Source: JAQGLW01 sp035995725
Lineage (GTDB): Bacteria > Pseudomonadota > Gammaproteobacteria > Burkholderiales > Burkholderiaceae_D
Reading direction: 5' to 3'
NCBI GenBank assembly: GCA_035995725.1
Contig: DASYKE010000239.1
Coordinates: forward strand, 1 to 64,000
DNA: 64,000 nucleotides
How positions within the stretch are numbered: the first letter of the stretch is position 1; each line of letters starts with the position of its first letter. Below, one piece after another: positions 26,297 through 34,890 of the stretch. The translations under genes were made by a program, and so were the position numbers. The notes under the pieces were generated by a model, which was not told the DNA's origin, did no database searches, and was given only the letters and a program-made list of their open reading frames with translations.

Positions 26297-26770
26297 TCAT
26301 TTCGTTGCACATATTATGCATTCACAGCGAATTACCATAAATTTGCCACAAATTGACGCCTATGGGTTCCATCATAAATATGGCGGAAAATGGCGTGCAA
26401 ATAAGGCCAAATCCGACATGATAACGTCGAACCGCCAGGACATGCAGGCTTGAGACATGCAGGCTTGAGTCCAGGCGGCCGCAGCGCAACCGCAATGGCT
26501 TCTTCCGGGACTGCCTGGCAAGACTGTACCGGATTGCGTTGTCGTTGACATTGGATACAAATATCCTCAAACTGTGTCCGCGCCATCGGGGCAGCGCTTG
26601 GCGCTGCCGATTAAAATAAGCAAAAGCGTGAGACATCGAACCTCTGAGGCACTGCCTCACGCAGAGGCTTTCTCCTGCCCCGACCTGATCGATGCGCCGA
26701 ACAGTAATTAAAAAAATCGGCCTGCATTCAATTTTTTACCCAAACCGGGTATCCATTTTTGGAGACGTCA
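26297..26770. other. Intergenic region with a 15-bp tandem repeat
   Basis: About 470 bp between dusA and the hydrolase, divergently oriented. Frames of 60-110 codons on the minus strand overlap each other and are interrupted by the tandem repeat near 26440; none has domain character. GGAG at 26760 serves the hydrolase start. Confidence 0.45.
26440..26469. repeat. Tandem repeat, two copies of 15 bp
   Basis: ACATGCAGGCTTGAG occurs twice in direct succession (26440-26454 and 26455-26469) with no mismatch. It lies between divergent genes and could be a replication-slippage product or a tandem binding site. Confidence 0.85.
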
Positions 26771-27691
26771 ATGAGTAATGTGCAGTGGACTGGCGGCGTG
26801 GAGCATTGGACAAAAAAAGGGGATATCAAGCTTTTTCTGTGGGAAAAACCCGCATCGCCGAAGGCTCGTCCGGCGGGAACGATTTTGTTTGTACACGGCT
26901 CCTCCATGGCTTCCCAACCCACATTCGACTTGCATGTGCCTGGCAGGCCATACTCGTCTGTGATGGACTGGTTTTCGGAACGCGGGTTCCACACCTGGTG
27001 CATGGATAACGAAGGTTACGGGCGCTCCGACAAAAACCGGCCGATCAATTTCGACATCAGCAATGGCGCCGACGATCTGGCCGCGGGAAGCGAATATATA
27101 TTGAATCGGACAGACGGCAATAAGCTGCTCGTTTACGGAATCTCATCCGGGGCGCTGAAGGCCGCGCTGTTCGCTCAACGCCATCCTGAAAGAGTTGCGA
27201 GATTGGCACTCGATGCCTTCGTATGGACCGGCGAAGGCAGCCATACCTTGCAGGAAAGGCGCAAGAAGCTTCCCGAGTTCATTGCAAAAAACCGCCGTCC
27301 GATTGACCGCGCTTTTGTACACAGCATTTTCAACCGGGACCATCCCGGCACTGCGGATGAAAACACGATCAATGCATTTGCAGACGCCATACTGACGCTC
27401 GATGATTCGATGCCCACAGGCACCTATGTCGACATGTGCTCCAGGCTGCCGCTGGTGGACCCGAAAAAAATCACGATGCCGGCTATTGTTTTGCGCGGAC
27501 AATTTGATGGAATCGCAGGCATGGATGACCTGATCAAATTTTTCAATCTTATCCCCAACATGGACAAGCAGTTCAGCATCATGGCAGGAATTTCCCACGC
27601 CAGCTTTCAACAGAAAAACTACTTGATGGTTTACCATATCCTGCACAGCTTTTTTTCGATGCCTGAACCTTCCTACAAAGGTAAATTATGA
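26771..27691 (+). CDS. Alpha/beta-hydrolase
   Basis: A 306-residue alpha/beta-hydrolase. The oxyanion region is ILFVHGSSMAS, the nucleophile elbow is YGISSGALKA (family GxSxG, Ser near residue 124), and the acid and histidine can be placed in 'IVLRGQFDGIAGMDD' and 'AGISHASFQ'. No signal peptide. The ATG at 26771 has GGAG 7 bp upstream. Its stop overlaps the next start (ATGA), so it is translationally coupled to a Bug-type substrate-binding protein, suggesting that the hydrolase acts on a compound that the transporter imports. The substrate is unknown; esters or C-C hydrolysis products are both possible. Confidence 0.88.
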   Translation: MSNVQWTGGVEHWTKKGDIKLFLWEKPASPKARPAGTILFVHGSSMASQPTFDLHVPGRPYSSVMDWFSERGFHTWCMDNEGYGRSDKNRPINFDISNGADDLAAGSEYILNRTDGNKLLVYGISSGALKAALFAQRHPERVARLALDAFVWTGEGSHTLQERRKKLPEFIAKNRRPIDRAFVHSIFNRDHPGTADENTINAFADAILTLDDSMPTGTYVDMCSRLPLVDPKKITMPAIVLRGQFDGIAGMDDLIKFFNLIPNMDKQFSIMAGISHASFQQKNYLMVYHILHSFFSMPEPSYKGKL

Positions 27692-28656
27692 GAATTCCTT
27701 TCAAATCGGCAATTCTTGGAATTTTACTGTCGGCATCTGTCGGCTCGGTTTTTGCCCAGTCATATCCAAACAAGCCGGTCAAAATCGTGGTTCCATTCGC
27801 CCCCGGCGGTTTCACCGACGTGGTGGCGCGGATTATCGGACAGAAGCTTTCGATTGCGATGGGCCAGTCGTTCATAATCGAGAACAAGGCAGGAGCAGGA
27901 TCAACTATCGGCACCGATTATGTCGCCAAATCGAGTCCGGACGGGTATACGCTGGTGATGGTCTCCACCACGCATGTAATCAGTCCGTGGCTATATAAAG
28001 ACATGCCGTATGATCCGATAAAAAGCTTTGCCGTTATCGGAAAGCTGGTCGATTCACCCTATGTACTATTGGTCAATTCAAAGGTTCCCGCCAATAACGT
28101 CAAGGAATTCATTGCGTTGGCGAAGGCTCACCCCGACACCATCCATTATGCTTCGTCAGGCAACGGCAGCTCGCAACACTTGATGGGAGGACTTTTCGTT
28201 TCGATGACCGGGGCGCCGCTCAAACACATCCCTTACCGCGGAAGCGGTACGGCTGCGCAGGATCTGGTGGCCGGAATCGTGGAAAGCAGTTTCGCCGGAG
28301 TGCCCAATGCTCTTGCGCAGGTGCCGTCAGGTAGATTGAAGGCACTGGCCGTTACTACTGCGAAGCGCAGCCCTCAGCTACCCGATGTGCCCACCCTTCA
28401 GGAAGCAGGCGTGGCGGGTTACGACGCCTCGGTCTGGTTGGCTTTGTTGGCTCCGGCGGGAACGCCAAAAGAAATTATCAACCGGCTGAATTCGGAAATT
28501 GCAAAAATTCTGGCTACCCCCGATTCAACGGCCGCTCTCTCGAAAGCCGGAGTCGAGGTCAGCCTGTCGACGCCGGAGGCGATGACCGAATACATGATCC
28601 AGGAACACGAGAAATGGGGCAAGGTCGTCAAGGAAGCCCGCATCAAGGTAGACTGA
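27688..28656 (+). CDS. Tripartite tricarboxylate transporter substrate-binding protein (Bug/TctC family)
   Basis: A 322-residue periplasmic binding protein. A signal peptide (hydrophobic ILGILLSASVGSVFA, cleavage near residue 23) precedes YPNKPVKIVVPFAPGGFTDVVARI, the hallmark of the Bug family that burkholderiales carry in large numbers. Later motifs are 'HPDTIHYASSGNGSSQHLMGGLF' in the middle and 'GVAGYDASVWLALLAPAGTP' in the second lobe. Partner permease genes (tctA, tctB) are absent; most Bug proteins are such orphans. The ATG overlaps the hydrolase stop. A terminator follows at 28679-28703. Ligand is likely a carboxylic acid but cannot be named. Confidence 0.93.
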   Translation: MRIPFKSAILGILLSASVGSVFAQSYPNKPVKIVVPFAPGGFTDVVARIIGQKLSIAMGQSFIIENKAGAGSTIGTDYVAKSSPDGYTLVMVSTTHVISPWLYKDMPYDPIKSFAVIGKLVDSPYVLLVNSKVPANNVKEFIALAKAHPDTIHYASSGNGSSQHLMGGLFVSMTGAPLKHIPYRGSGTAAQDLVAGIVESSFAGVPNALAQVPSGRLKALAVTTAKRSPQLPDVPTLQEAGVAGYDASVWLALLAPAGTPKEIINRLNSEIAKILATPDSTAALSKAGVEVSLSTPEAMTEYMIQEHEKWGKVVKEARIKVD

Positions 28657-28678
28657 CAGGCTATTCCCTTTCCCTATC

Positions 28679-28703
28679 AAGCCCGCGCAAGCGGGCTTTT
28701 TGC
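28679..28703 (+). terminator. Rho-independent terminator of the hydrolase-Bug operon
   Basis: Stem AAGCCCGC/GCGGGCTT with a GCAA tetraloop and five T after it, starting about 23 bp past the stop of the binding-protein gene. Confidence 0.92.
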
Positions 28704-28881
28704 ATGGCCTCATCCGGTTTTGCATACGTGAAGTTGAAAAGAAAATAACATGATGAAAACCGGTATTACATCGACCTAAATCTTTATTCGAAAATCGCAG
28801 TAAAGTGATGTTACCGGTCCGGACGCAAACGTAATACCATGACAGCCAACCCAAATCATTTCCGAAAGGCGCAGCGACAGT

Positions 28882-30234
28882 ATGCCGAATACACCCAATA
28901 CTGAACATTTCTGGATGCCGTTTACCGCGAATCGGCAATTCAAGGCCAAACCGCGCATGCTGGTATCCGCATCGGGCATGCATTACACCACCGATGACGG
29001 GCGAAAGATTCTCGACGGCGCCGCCGGTCTGTGGTGCGTCAATGCCGGCCATGGCCATCCCAAAATCGTCGCGGCTATCCAGCAGCAGGCAGCGACGATG
29101 GATTACGCGCCGGTTTTTCAAATGGGACATCCCAAGGCGTTCGAAGCGGCCAGCGCCTTGGTGTCGATCGCTCCCGAAGGTCTGAACCGGGTCTTTTTTT
29201 GCAATGACGGTTCGGAAGCGGTCGATTCTTCGTTGAAAATCGCGCTGGCTTATCACCGCATGCGCGGCGACGGCTTGAAAACGCGCCTGATCGGCCGCGA
29301 GCGCGGTTATCACGGCGTCGGTTTCGGCGGCATTTCAGTCGGCGGAATCGCGGGCAACCGCAAGCATTTCGGCCCGCCGCTGGCAGGTGTGGATCATTTG
29401 CGCCATCCGCTCAACATCGCCAAAAATGCATTCTCGCGCGGCCTGCCGGAACATGGCGCCGAGATGGCCGACGAGCTCGAGCAACGCCTGCTGACCCTGC
29501 ACGATCCGGCGACGGTTGCCGCGGTCATTGTCGAACCGGTTCAGGGTTCCACCGGGGTGATCCTGCCGCCCAAAGGCTATCTGCAAAAGCTGCGCGCCAT
29601 TTGCGACAAATACGGCATCCTGCTGATTTTCGACGAAGTCATCACCGGCTTCGGCCGCGTGGGCACGCCATTCGCAGCGGATTATTTCGGCGTTGTACCG
29701 GACATGATTGCCTGTGCCAAGGGCCTGACCAACGCAAGCGTGCCGATGGGCGCGGTAATCGTGCGCCAAGATATACATGACACATTCATGGATGCCGCTC
29801 CGCAGAACGGCATCGATTTCTTCCATGGCTACACCTACAGCGGCCATCCGCTGGCATCGGCGGCGGCGCTGGCGACAATCGACGTCTACAAAAGCGAACA
29901 GCTGTTCGAACGCGCAGCAGGCATAGCGCCATACTTTGAAGAAGCCGCGCACAGCTTGCGCGGTTTGCCCTATGTAAAAGACATACGCAATCTCGGCCTG
30001 ATCTGTGGAATCGAACTGGAAAGCGTGCCCGGCAAACCGACTGCACGCGCTTTCGATGCCTTCCTCAAATGTTTCTGGGAAAAAGGCGTGCTGATCCGCA
30101 CCACCGGCGACATCATTGCATTGTCGCCGCCGCTGATCATCGAGAAACCGCAGATCGATCAGCTGTTCGGTGCGATTGCGGATGTCCTGAAGGCGCAAAA
30201 GGCAGTGCCGGAAACCGAGTCTGCGATTGCCTGA
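28882..30234 (+). CDS. Class III omega-amino acid:pyruvate aminotransferase
   Basis: A 450-residue PLP enzyme of fold type I. The opening 'EHFWMPFTANRQFKAKPRML' with WMPFTANR is typical for beta-alanine/omega-amino acid:pyruvate transaminases. Asp251 (FDEVITGFGR) holds the pyridine nitrogen, and Lys280 (IACAKGLTNASVP) forms the Schiff base. GAAGLWCVNAGHGHP and 'FCNDGSEAVDSSLKIAL' are phosphate and substrate sites. It would transfer the amino group of beta-alanine or another omega-amino acid to pyruvate. It stands between two convergent or separate units; a short hairpin (30236-30256) lies between its stop and the convergent EamA gene. Exact amino donor is unknown. Confidence 0.9.
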   Translation: MPNTPNTEHFWMPFTANRQFKAKPRMLVSASGMHYTTDDGRKILDGAAGLWCVNAGHGHPKIVAAIQQQAATMDYAPVFQMGHPKAFEAASALVSIAPEGLNRVFFCNDGSEAVDSSLKIALAYHRMRGDGLKTRLIGRERGYHGVGFGGISVGGIAGNRKHFGPPLAGVDHLRHPLNIAKNAFSRGLPEHGAEMADELEQRLLTLHDPATVAAVIVEPVQGSTGVILPPKGYLQKLRAICDKYGILLIFDEVITGFGRVGTPFAADYFGVVPDMIACAKGLTNASVPMGAVIVRQDIHDTFMDAAPQNGIDFFHGYTYSGHPLASAAALATIDVYKSEQLFERAAGIAPYFEEAAHSLRGLPYVKDIRNLGLICGIELESVPGKPTARAFDAFLKCFWEKGVLIRTTGDIIALSPPLIIEKPQIDQLFGAIADVLKAQKAVPETESAIA

Positions 30235-30260
30235 GCATCCTCCAGCAGGATGATAAAAAA

Positions 30261-31151
30261 CTAACCGGCTGCGGGTGCAGTCTGACGCATCGCGGCCAGT
30301 TCGTTGAATACCAGCGCCGCCAGCACCACTGCCCCGCCGGTCAGCGTCGCCTGCGCCGGCACCTCGCCGACGCCCAGCCACGCCCATAACGGACCGAGCA
30401 ACACTTCGAGCAGCGCCAGCAGTGAAATTTCCGGCGCGGATAACGATCTCGATGCGGCAACCATCAGCATGCACGGAAAACCGAGCTGAAACACCCCGAG
30501 AATGGCGAGAATGCCTATATCGTGCAGCGACGCGTGCCACGGCCAGCTCAGCGGCAGCATGGCCAGTGCCGAGAACACGCCGCCCAGCAATACCGCTGGA
30601 ATCAGATCGACCCCGTGTCGCGCCTTTTTGAGCGTAATGACGTTCACCGACGCTGCGATCGGCACACCCAGCGCAACAGCCATTCCGGCGAGCTGCGTAT
30701 TGTTCAACTCGGACAAGCCGCTGGCAAACATCCACACCATGCCGATGAAAGCAACGGCGATCGCCAACCACGTGCGGCCTGCAATTCGCTCGCGCAGGAA
30801 AAGCCATGCGAAAAAAGCCGTCAACAGCGGCGAAATGCTCATTACGATCAACGTGTTGGCGACCGTGGTCATCGTCAGCGCGATCATGAAGCAGCAGAAC
30901 ATCACGCACCACATCGCTCCGGACAGCAGGCCCAGCCTGCCCACGGCACGCACGGCAGGCAATGCCTTTTCCTTCTGTTGCCACAGCAATGCCGCAGCGA
31001 CGAACAAGGCAGCAAACAGGCTGCGCCAGAAAGTCACCTCGAACCCGCGGGCTGTTTCCAGATGGCGTGTGAAGACACCCGCTATGCTCCACAGCGTTGT
31101 GGTGCTGATCATCAGCAAAACGGCACGGCGATGCAGGTTTTTATCAGGCAT
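30261..31151 (-). CDS. EamA/DMT-superfamily transporter
   Basis: A 296-residue protein with ten predicted membrane helices arranged as two EamA repeats. Repeat 1 begins LMISTTTLWSIAGVFTRHLE and includes MSISPLLTAFFAWLFLRE, repeat 2 includes VAASRSLSAPEISLLALLE, with LGPLWAWLGVGE as the second 'P-x-x-a' helix. The ATG at 31151 (MPDKNLHRR) was taken because an upstream ATG adds eight residues without function. Members export amino acids or other metabolites; the substrate is unknown. It converges with the aminotransferase. Confidence 0.9.
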   Translation of the reverse strand: MPDKNLHRRAVLLMISTTTLWSIAGVFTRHLETARGFEVTFWRSLFAALFVAAALLWQQKEKALPAVRAVGRLGLLSGAMWCVMFCCFMIALTMTTVANTLIVMSISPLLTAFFAWLFLRERIAGRTWLAIAVAFIGMVWMFASGLSELNNTQLAGMAVALGVPIAASVNVITLKKARHGVDLIPAVLLGGVFSALAMLPLSWPWHASLHDIGILAILGVFQLGFPCMLMVAASRSLSAPEISLLALLEVLLGPLWAWLGVGEVPAQATLTGGAVVLAALVFNELAAMRQTAPAAG

Positions 31152-31292
31152 GGAGAAATAAACCGGAAAAGGCAAACCCGCTGATCCAAAACGGCATCGG
31201 TTATGCCGTGAAGGGTCAACGGGTCTCTGGACCGCTGATGATTTTACGCACTGTTGATCCTGTTCCTGCGAACGGTCAGCAGTGACGCAGCT

Positions 31293-33128
31293 TTACGCCG
31301 CTTCGCGCGATGCCTTCTTGCGCTCGTGTTCTTTCAGATAGCGCTTGCGCAGACGAATGCTCTTCGGCGTAATCTCGACCAGTTCGTCATCGTCGATGAA
31401 TTCGACTGCATATTCGAGCGACATCTGAATCGGCGGCACCAGGCGCACCGCTTCATCCGTACCGGAGGAGCGGACGTTGGTCAGCTGCTTGCCCTTGATC
31501 GGATTGACGACAAGGTCATTGTCGCGCGAGTGGATGCCGATGATCATGCCTTCGTACACCGGATCGTTATGGACGACAAACATGCGGCCGCGATCCTGCA
31601 GTTTCCAGATCGCATAGGCGACGGCGGCGCCATCATCCTGGGAAATCAGCACGCCATTGCGACGGCCAGCCATCTCACCCTTGGACGCATCGACCGGCGC
31701 GTATTCGTCGAAAATATGGCTCATCAAACCAGTGCCGCGCGTCAAAGTCATGAATTCACCCTGGAAACCGATCAGGCCGCGCGCAGGAATACGATATTCG
31801 AGACGCACGCGGCCTTTTCCATCCGGCTGCATGTCCTGCAGGTCGCCGCGCCGGCGACCCAGCTCTTCCATCACGCCGCCCTGATTGGTTTCTTCGACAT
31901 CCACGGAAAGCAATTCGAACGGCTCGTGACGCACGCCGTCGATCATTTTGAATACCACGCGCGGACGCGATACCGCCAGCTCGTAGCCTTCGCGGCGCAT
32001 ATTCTCGATCAGGATGGTCAGATGCAATTCGCCACGGCCAGATACCTCGAAAATCGTATCGTCAGGAGTCGGTGCGACACGCAGCGCGACGTTGGCTTTC
32101 AGTTCGCGCTCCAGCCGTTCGCGCAACTGGCGGCTCGTCACGAATTTACCTTCGCGACCGGCCAGCGGCGAATTGTTCACCATGAAGTTCATCGTCAGCG
32201 TCGGTTCGTCGACCGTCAGCATCGGCAACGCATCCGGAACATCCGGCGCGCACACGGTGGAGCCGATACCCAGTTCGTCGATCCCGTTGATCAATACGAT
32301 ATCGCCGGCCACCGCCTCGTCCACCAGCACTCGCTCTAAGCCTTTGAAATTCAGCACCTGGTTGATGCGCGCCTTGATCGGCGTGCTGTCGGGACCGTTC
32401 ATGATCACCACGTCCTGCAGCGCCCTGATACGCCCACGGCTGATGCGGCCGATGCCGATCTTGCCGACGTATGACGAATAATCTAGGGACGATATCTGGA
32501 ATTGCAGCGGGCCGTCCTGATCATCGTCGCGAACCGGCACATGTTCCAGCACCGCATCGAACAGCGGCTTCATCGTGCCTTCGCGCACATCCGACGACAG
32601 GCTTGCATACCCGTTCAGCGCGGAAGCGAACACCACCGGGAAATCCAGTTGTTCTTCGGTTGCGCCGAGCTTGTCAAACAATTCAAAGGTTGCGTTGATG
32701 ACCCATTCCGGACGCGCACCCGGACGATCGATCTTGTTGACCACGACGATCGGCTTCAAACCGAGCGCCAGCGCCTTGCGCGTGACGAAACGGGTTTGCG
32801 GCATCGGTCCCTCGACCGCATCCACCAGCAGCAAAACGCTGTCGACCATCGACAGCACGCGCTCGACTTCGCCGCCGAAATCGGCATGCCCCGGGGTATC
32901 GACAATGTTGATATGCGTGCCTTCATACTCGACTGCGCAATTCTTCGCCAGAATAGTGATGCCGCGCTCTTTTTCAAGATCGTTGGAATCCATCACGCGC
33001 GCATCGACGTGCTGATTCTCGCGGAAAGTGCCCGACTGACGCAGCAACTGGTCGACGAGCGTCGTCTTGCCATGGTCAACGTGGGCGATGATGGCGATAT
33101 TGCGGATGGCGCGTTTTGTATTTGACAT
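31293..33128 (-). CDS. typA: Ribosome-associated GTPase TypA/BipA
   Basis: A 611-residue translational GTPase. G1 is IIAHVDHGKTTLVD (residues 13-26), G2 falls in 'KERGITILAKNCAV', G3 is VDTPGHADFGGEV and G4 is VVNKIDRPGARPEW. Domains II, III and V follow, with VSRPRVVFKMIDG in the EF-G-like part and the BipA-specific C-terminal domain ending in basic residues. Length is very close to E. coli BipA (607). It acts in 50S assembly and stress translation. It is the last gene of the block after truB, with a gap of 184 bp, so it may have its own promoter. Confidence 0.97.
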   Translation of the reverse strand: MSNTKRAIRNIAIIAHVDHGKTTLVDQLLRQSGTFRENQHVDARVMDSNDLEKERGITILAKNCAVEYEGTHINIVDTPGHADFGGEVERVLSMVDSVLLLVDAVEGPMPQTRFVTRKALALGLKPIVVVNKIDRPGARPEWVINATFELFDKLGATEEQLDFPVVFASALNGYASLSSDVREGTMKPLFDAVLEHVPVRDDDQDGPLQFQISSLDYSSYVGKIGIGRISRGRIRALQDVVIMNGPDSTPIKARINQVLNFKGLERVLVDEAVAGDIVLINGIDELGIGSTVCAPDVPDALPMLTVDEPTLTMNFMVNNSPLAGREGKFVTSRQLRERLERELKANVALRVAPTPDDTIFEVSGRGELHLTILIENMRREGYELAVSRPRVVFKMIDGVRHEPFELLSVDVEETNQGGVMEELGRRRGDLQDMQPDGKGRVRLEYRIPARGLIGFQGEFMTLTRGTGLMSHIFDEYAPVDASKGEMAGRRNGVLISQDDGAAVAYAIWKLQDRGRMFVVHNDPVYEGMIIGIHSRDNDLVVNPIKGKQLTNVRSSGTDEAVRLVPPIQMSLEYAVEFIDDDELVEITPKSIRLRKRYLKEHERKKASREAA

Positions 33129-33312
33129 GATCGTAATTTGCGAATAATTGCGGAATGCAGGAAACCGAACAGTATAGCACGCTGCAATCTACTAACCGGA
33201 AAAACTCCCGATATTTCAATGAGTTGCTGACGATTACGCTACACATGCCGGATCGGACGGCGCGATTCGAACGCCGGCTGCGATACGTCCGGAGCAAATG
33301 CTTACTTTCCGG

Positions 33313-34374
33313 CTATTTTGTTGCAATCAGCCGTTCAGGTGCGAGCACGCCGAATTCCGTCATTTGACCGGTGCCAAGCAATTTGCCATCGGCTTCACGA
33401 TAGACCCGCACGCGGCCTTGCGCAGCCGGGACTGCCATTCCCTCCCTGCCGAGCGACAGCCGCTGACCGTGCAAAAATCGCGTTGCCAGTTGCTCCGGCA
33501 AACTCACCGCCGGGAACAACGACAGCAGCGCATCTACCGCTGAAAGTGATGCAACGCGTCCAGTTTCGGACAGGCCGGCAAATGCGTCGAGCGTCACCGC
33601 ATGATCAATGGAAAGGCTTCCGACCCCGGTTCGGCGCAATGCATGCAGATGCGCACCGCATCCCAATGCCAGGCCGATGTCTTCGCCCAGCACACGGATA
33701 TAAGTACCCTTGCTGCAGGTCACGCGCAAGGTCAGGTACGGTGCCCGATAGTCAAGCAACTCCAGATCGTGAATCGTCACCCGTCGCGCGGCGCGTTCAA
33801 GTACCACGCCGGCGCGCGCATATTCATACAGCGGTTTGCCGTCGCGTTTGAGCGCCGAATACATCGGCGGAATCTGGTCGAGCTCGCCACGAAACCGTGC
33901 AAGAACGGATTCGATTTGATCGCGTGTGACGCCGAGCGTTGGCGTTGGCCTTGGCGTTGCATTTCCTCCGGTCACATTCCCTTCGGCGACCAACGGGAGT
34001 GCAGAGCTCACATTTCCTGCGCCGACCAACGGGAGCGTAGAGCTCGGCTGTACACTTCCTGCGGTCGCCGCGCGCGTGGTCACAACTTCGCCCTCGGTAT
34101 CGCCGGTGGTGGTGGTCATGCCGAGATGGACCACGGTCTCGTAGGTTTTGTCGGCATCGAGCAAGTCTTGCGCGAATTTCGTCGCTTCGCCGAAACACAG
34201 CGGCAACAGGCCGGTCGCAAACGGATCGAGCGTTCCGGTATGACCGGCTTTCTCGGCATTGAGCAGGCGCTTGGCCTGGATCAGCGCGTCGTTGCTGGAG
34301 TAACCGGCGGATTTATCGAGCAGTAGCACGCCGTGTACCGGCACCCGGTTTTTCCTGGACAGAAATGTCGCCAT
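33313..34374 (-). CDS. truB: tRNA pseudouridine-55 synthase with in-frame repeat insertion
   Basis: A 353-residue TruB. The catalytic Asp50 lies in GHTGTLDPFATG, followed by KTYETVVHLG and, later, IPPMYSALKRDGKPLYEYAR and CSKGTYIRVLGEDIG. It makes pseudouridine 55 in the tRNA T-loop. Compared with the E. coli enzyme (314 residues) it carries about 45 extra residues at 102-148 (SSTLPLVGAGNVSSALPLVA and onward), low in complexity and encoded by tandem copies of a repeat also found in rluB. The insertion lies between the catalytic core strands and the PPxYSALK segment, at a surface loop, so activity is probably kept. It follows rbfA by 46 bp in the nusA-infB operon. Confidence 0.96.
   Translation of the reverse strand: MATFLSRKNRVPVHGVLLLDKSAGYSSNDALIQAKRLLNAEKAGHTGTLDPFATGLLPLCFGEATKFAQDLLDADKTYETVVHLGMTTTTGDTEGEVVTTRAATAGSVQPSSTLPLVGAGNVSSALPLVAEGNVTGGNATPRPTPTLGVTRDQIESVLARFRGELDQIPPMYSALKRDGKPLYEYARAGVVLERAARRVTIHDLELLDYRAPYLTLRVTCSKGTYIRVLGEDIGLALGCGAHLHALRRTGVGSLSIDHAVTLDAFAGLSETGRVASLSAVDALLSLFPAVSLPEQLATRFLHGQRLSLGREGMAVPAAQGRVRVYREADGKLLGTGQMTEFGVLAPERLIATK
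33978..34044. repeat. Two tandem units of a coding palindromic repeat inside truB
   Basis: Unit 1 (33978-34009) shares 32 identical bp with 41561-41592 in rluB in the opposite orientation. Unit 2 (about 34015-34044) is a diverged copy with the same CGACCAACGGGAG core and a GAGCTC end. Shorter related pieces flank them (TTTCCTCCGGTCAC before, CACTTCCTGCGGTCGCC after). Confidence 0.85.
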
Positions 34375-34420
34375 GCCAAATTAGTTGAAGTTCTACACAT
34401 GCAGCAGGCGGCGGACGAAC

Positions 34421-34810
34421 TCAACCCTGGTCCGCATCCTTGGCCCGCGTCGCATTCGCTTCGTCGATGAGCTTCGACAATTCCACGCCGCGTGCGGTCG
34501 ACGTATCGTGCACGAAATGCAGTTCCGGAAGAGTATGAATAGTCAGGCGCCTGCCGAGTTGGCCGCGGATGAACCCGGCTGCCTTGCCGAGGCCGTTCAC
34601 CGTATTCTGTATCGCCTCCTTGTCGTCGCTCAGCATGGTGAAAAACACCTTGGCATGCGCGTAATCGGGCGTGATCTGCACTTCGGTAATGGTGATCATC
34701 CCGACGCGCGGGTCTTTCAGCTCGAACGCAACGATTTCCGCCAGGTCGCGCTGGATCTGGTCGGCGACACGCAGGCCGCGCGCAGGGATGGATTTGCTGT
34801 GTTTAGCCAT
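34421..34810 (-). CDS. rbfA: 30S ribosome-binding factor A
   Basis: A 129-residue RbfA. The type-II KH fold shows as RVADQIQRDLAEIVAFEL, 'DPRVGMITITEVQITPDYAHAKVFFT' and LGRRLTIHTLPELHFVHD, where the family's D-x-S/T follows. It binds the 5' end of 16S rRNA and helps 30S maturation and cold adaptation. The ATG at 34810 (MAKHSKSIPARG) was chosen over an upstream ATG that would add 18 residues absent from the family. It lies 80 bp after infB and 46 bp before truB. Confidence 0.96.
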   Translation of the reverse strand: MAKHSKSIPARGLRVADQIQRDLAEIVAFELKDPRVGMITITEVQITPDYAHAKVFFTMLSDDKEAIQNTVNGLGKAAGFIRGQLGRRLTIHTLPELHFVHDTSTARGVELSKLIDEANATRAKDADQG

Positions 34811-34890
34811 GATAATTGACGACCTGTTTTGACCGAATTCGGCGGGTGAGTTCCATGCATACAACCATGCAATCGCCCGCCTGATTCATG

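Noticed and set aside
29335..31092. 585-codon minus-strand frame across the aminotransferase and EamA genes
   Set aside because: It runs antisense to one gene and out of frame in the other, with Arg/Cys-rich nonsense composition; both real genes have clear motifs.
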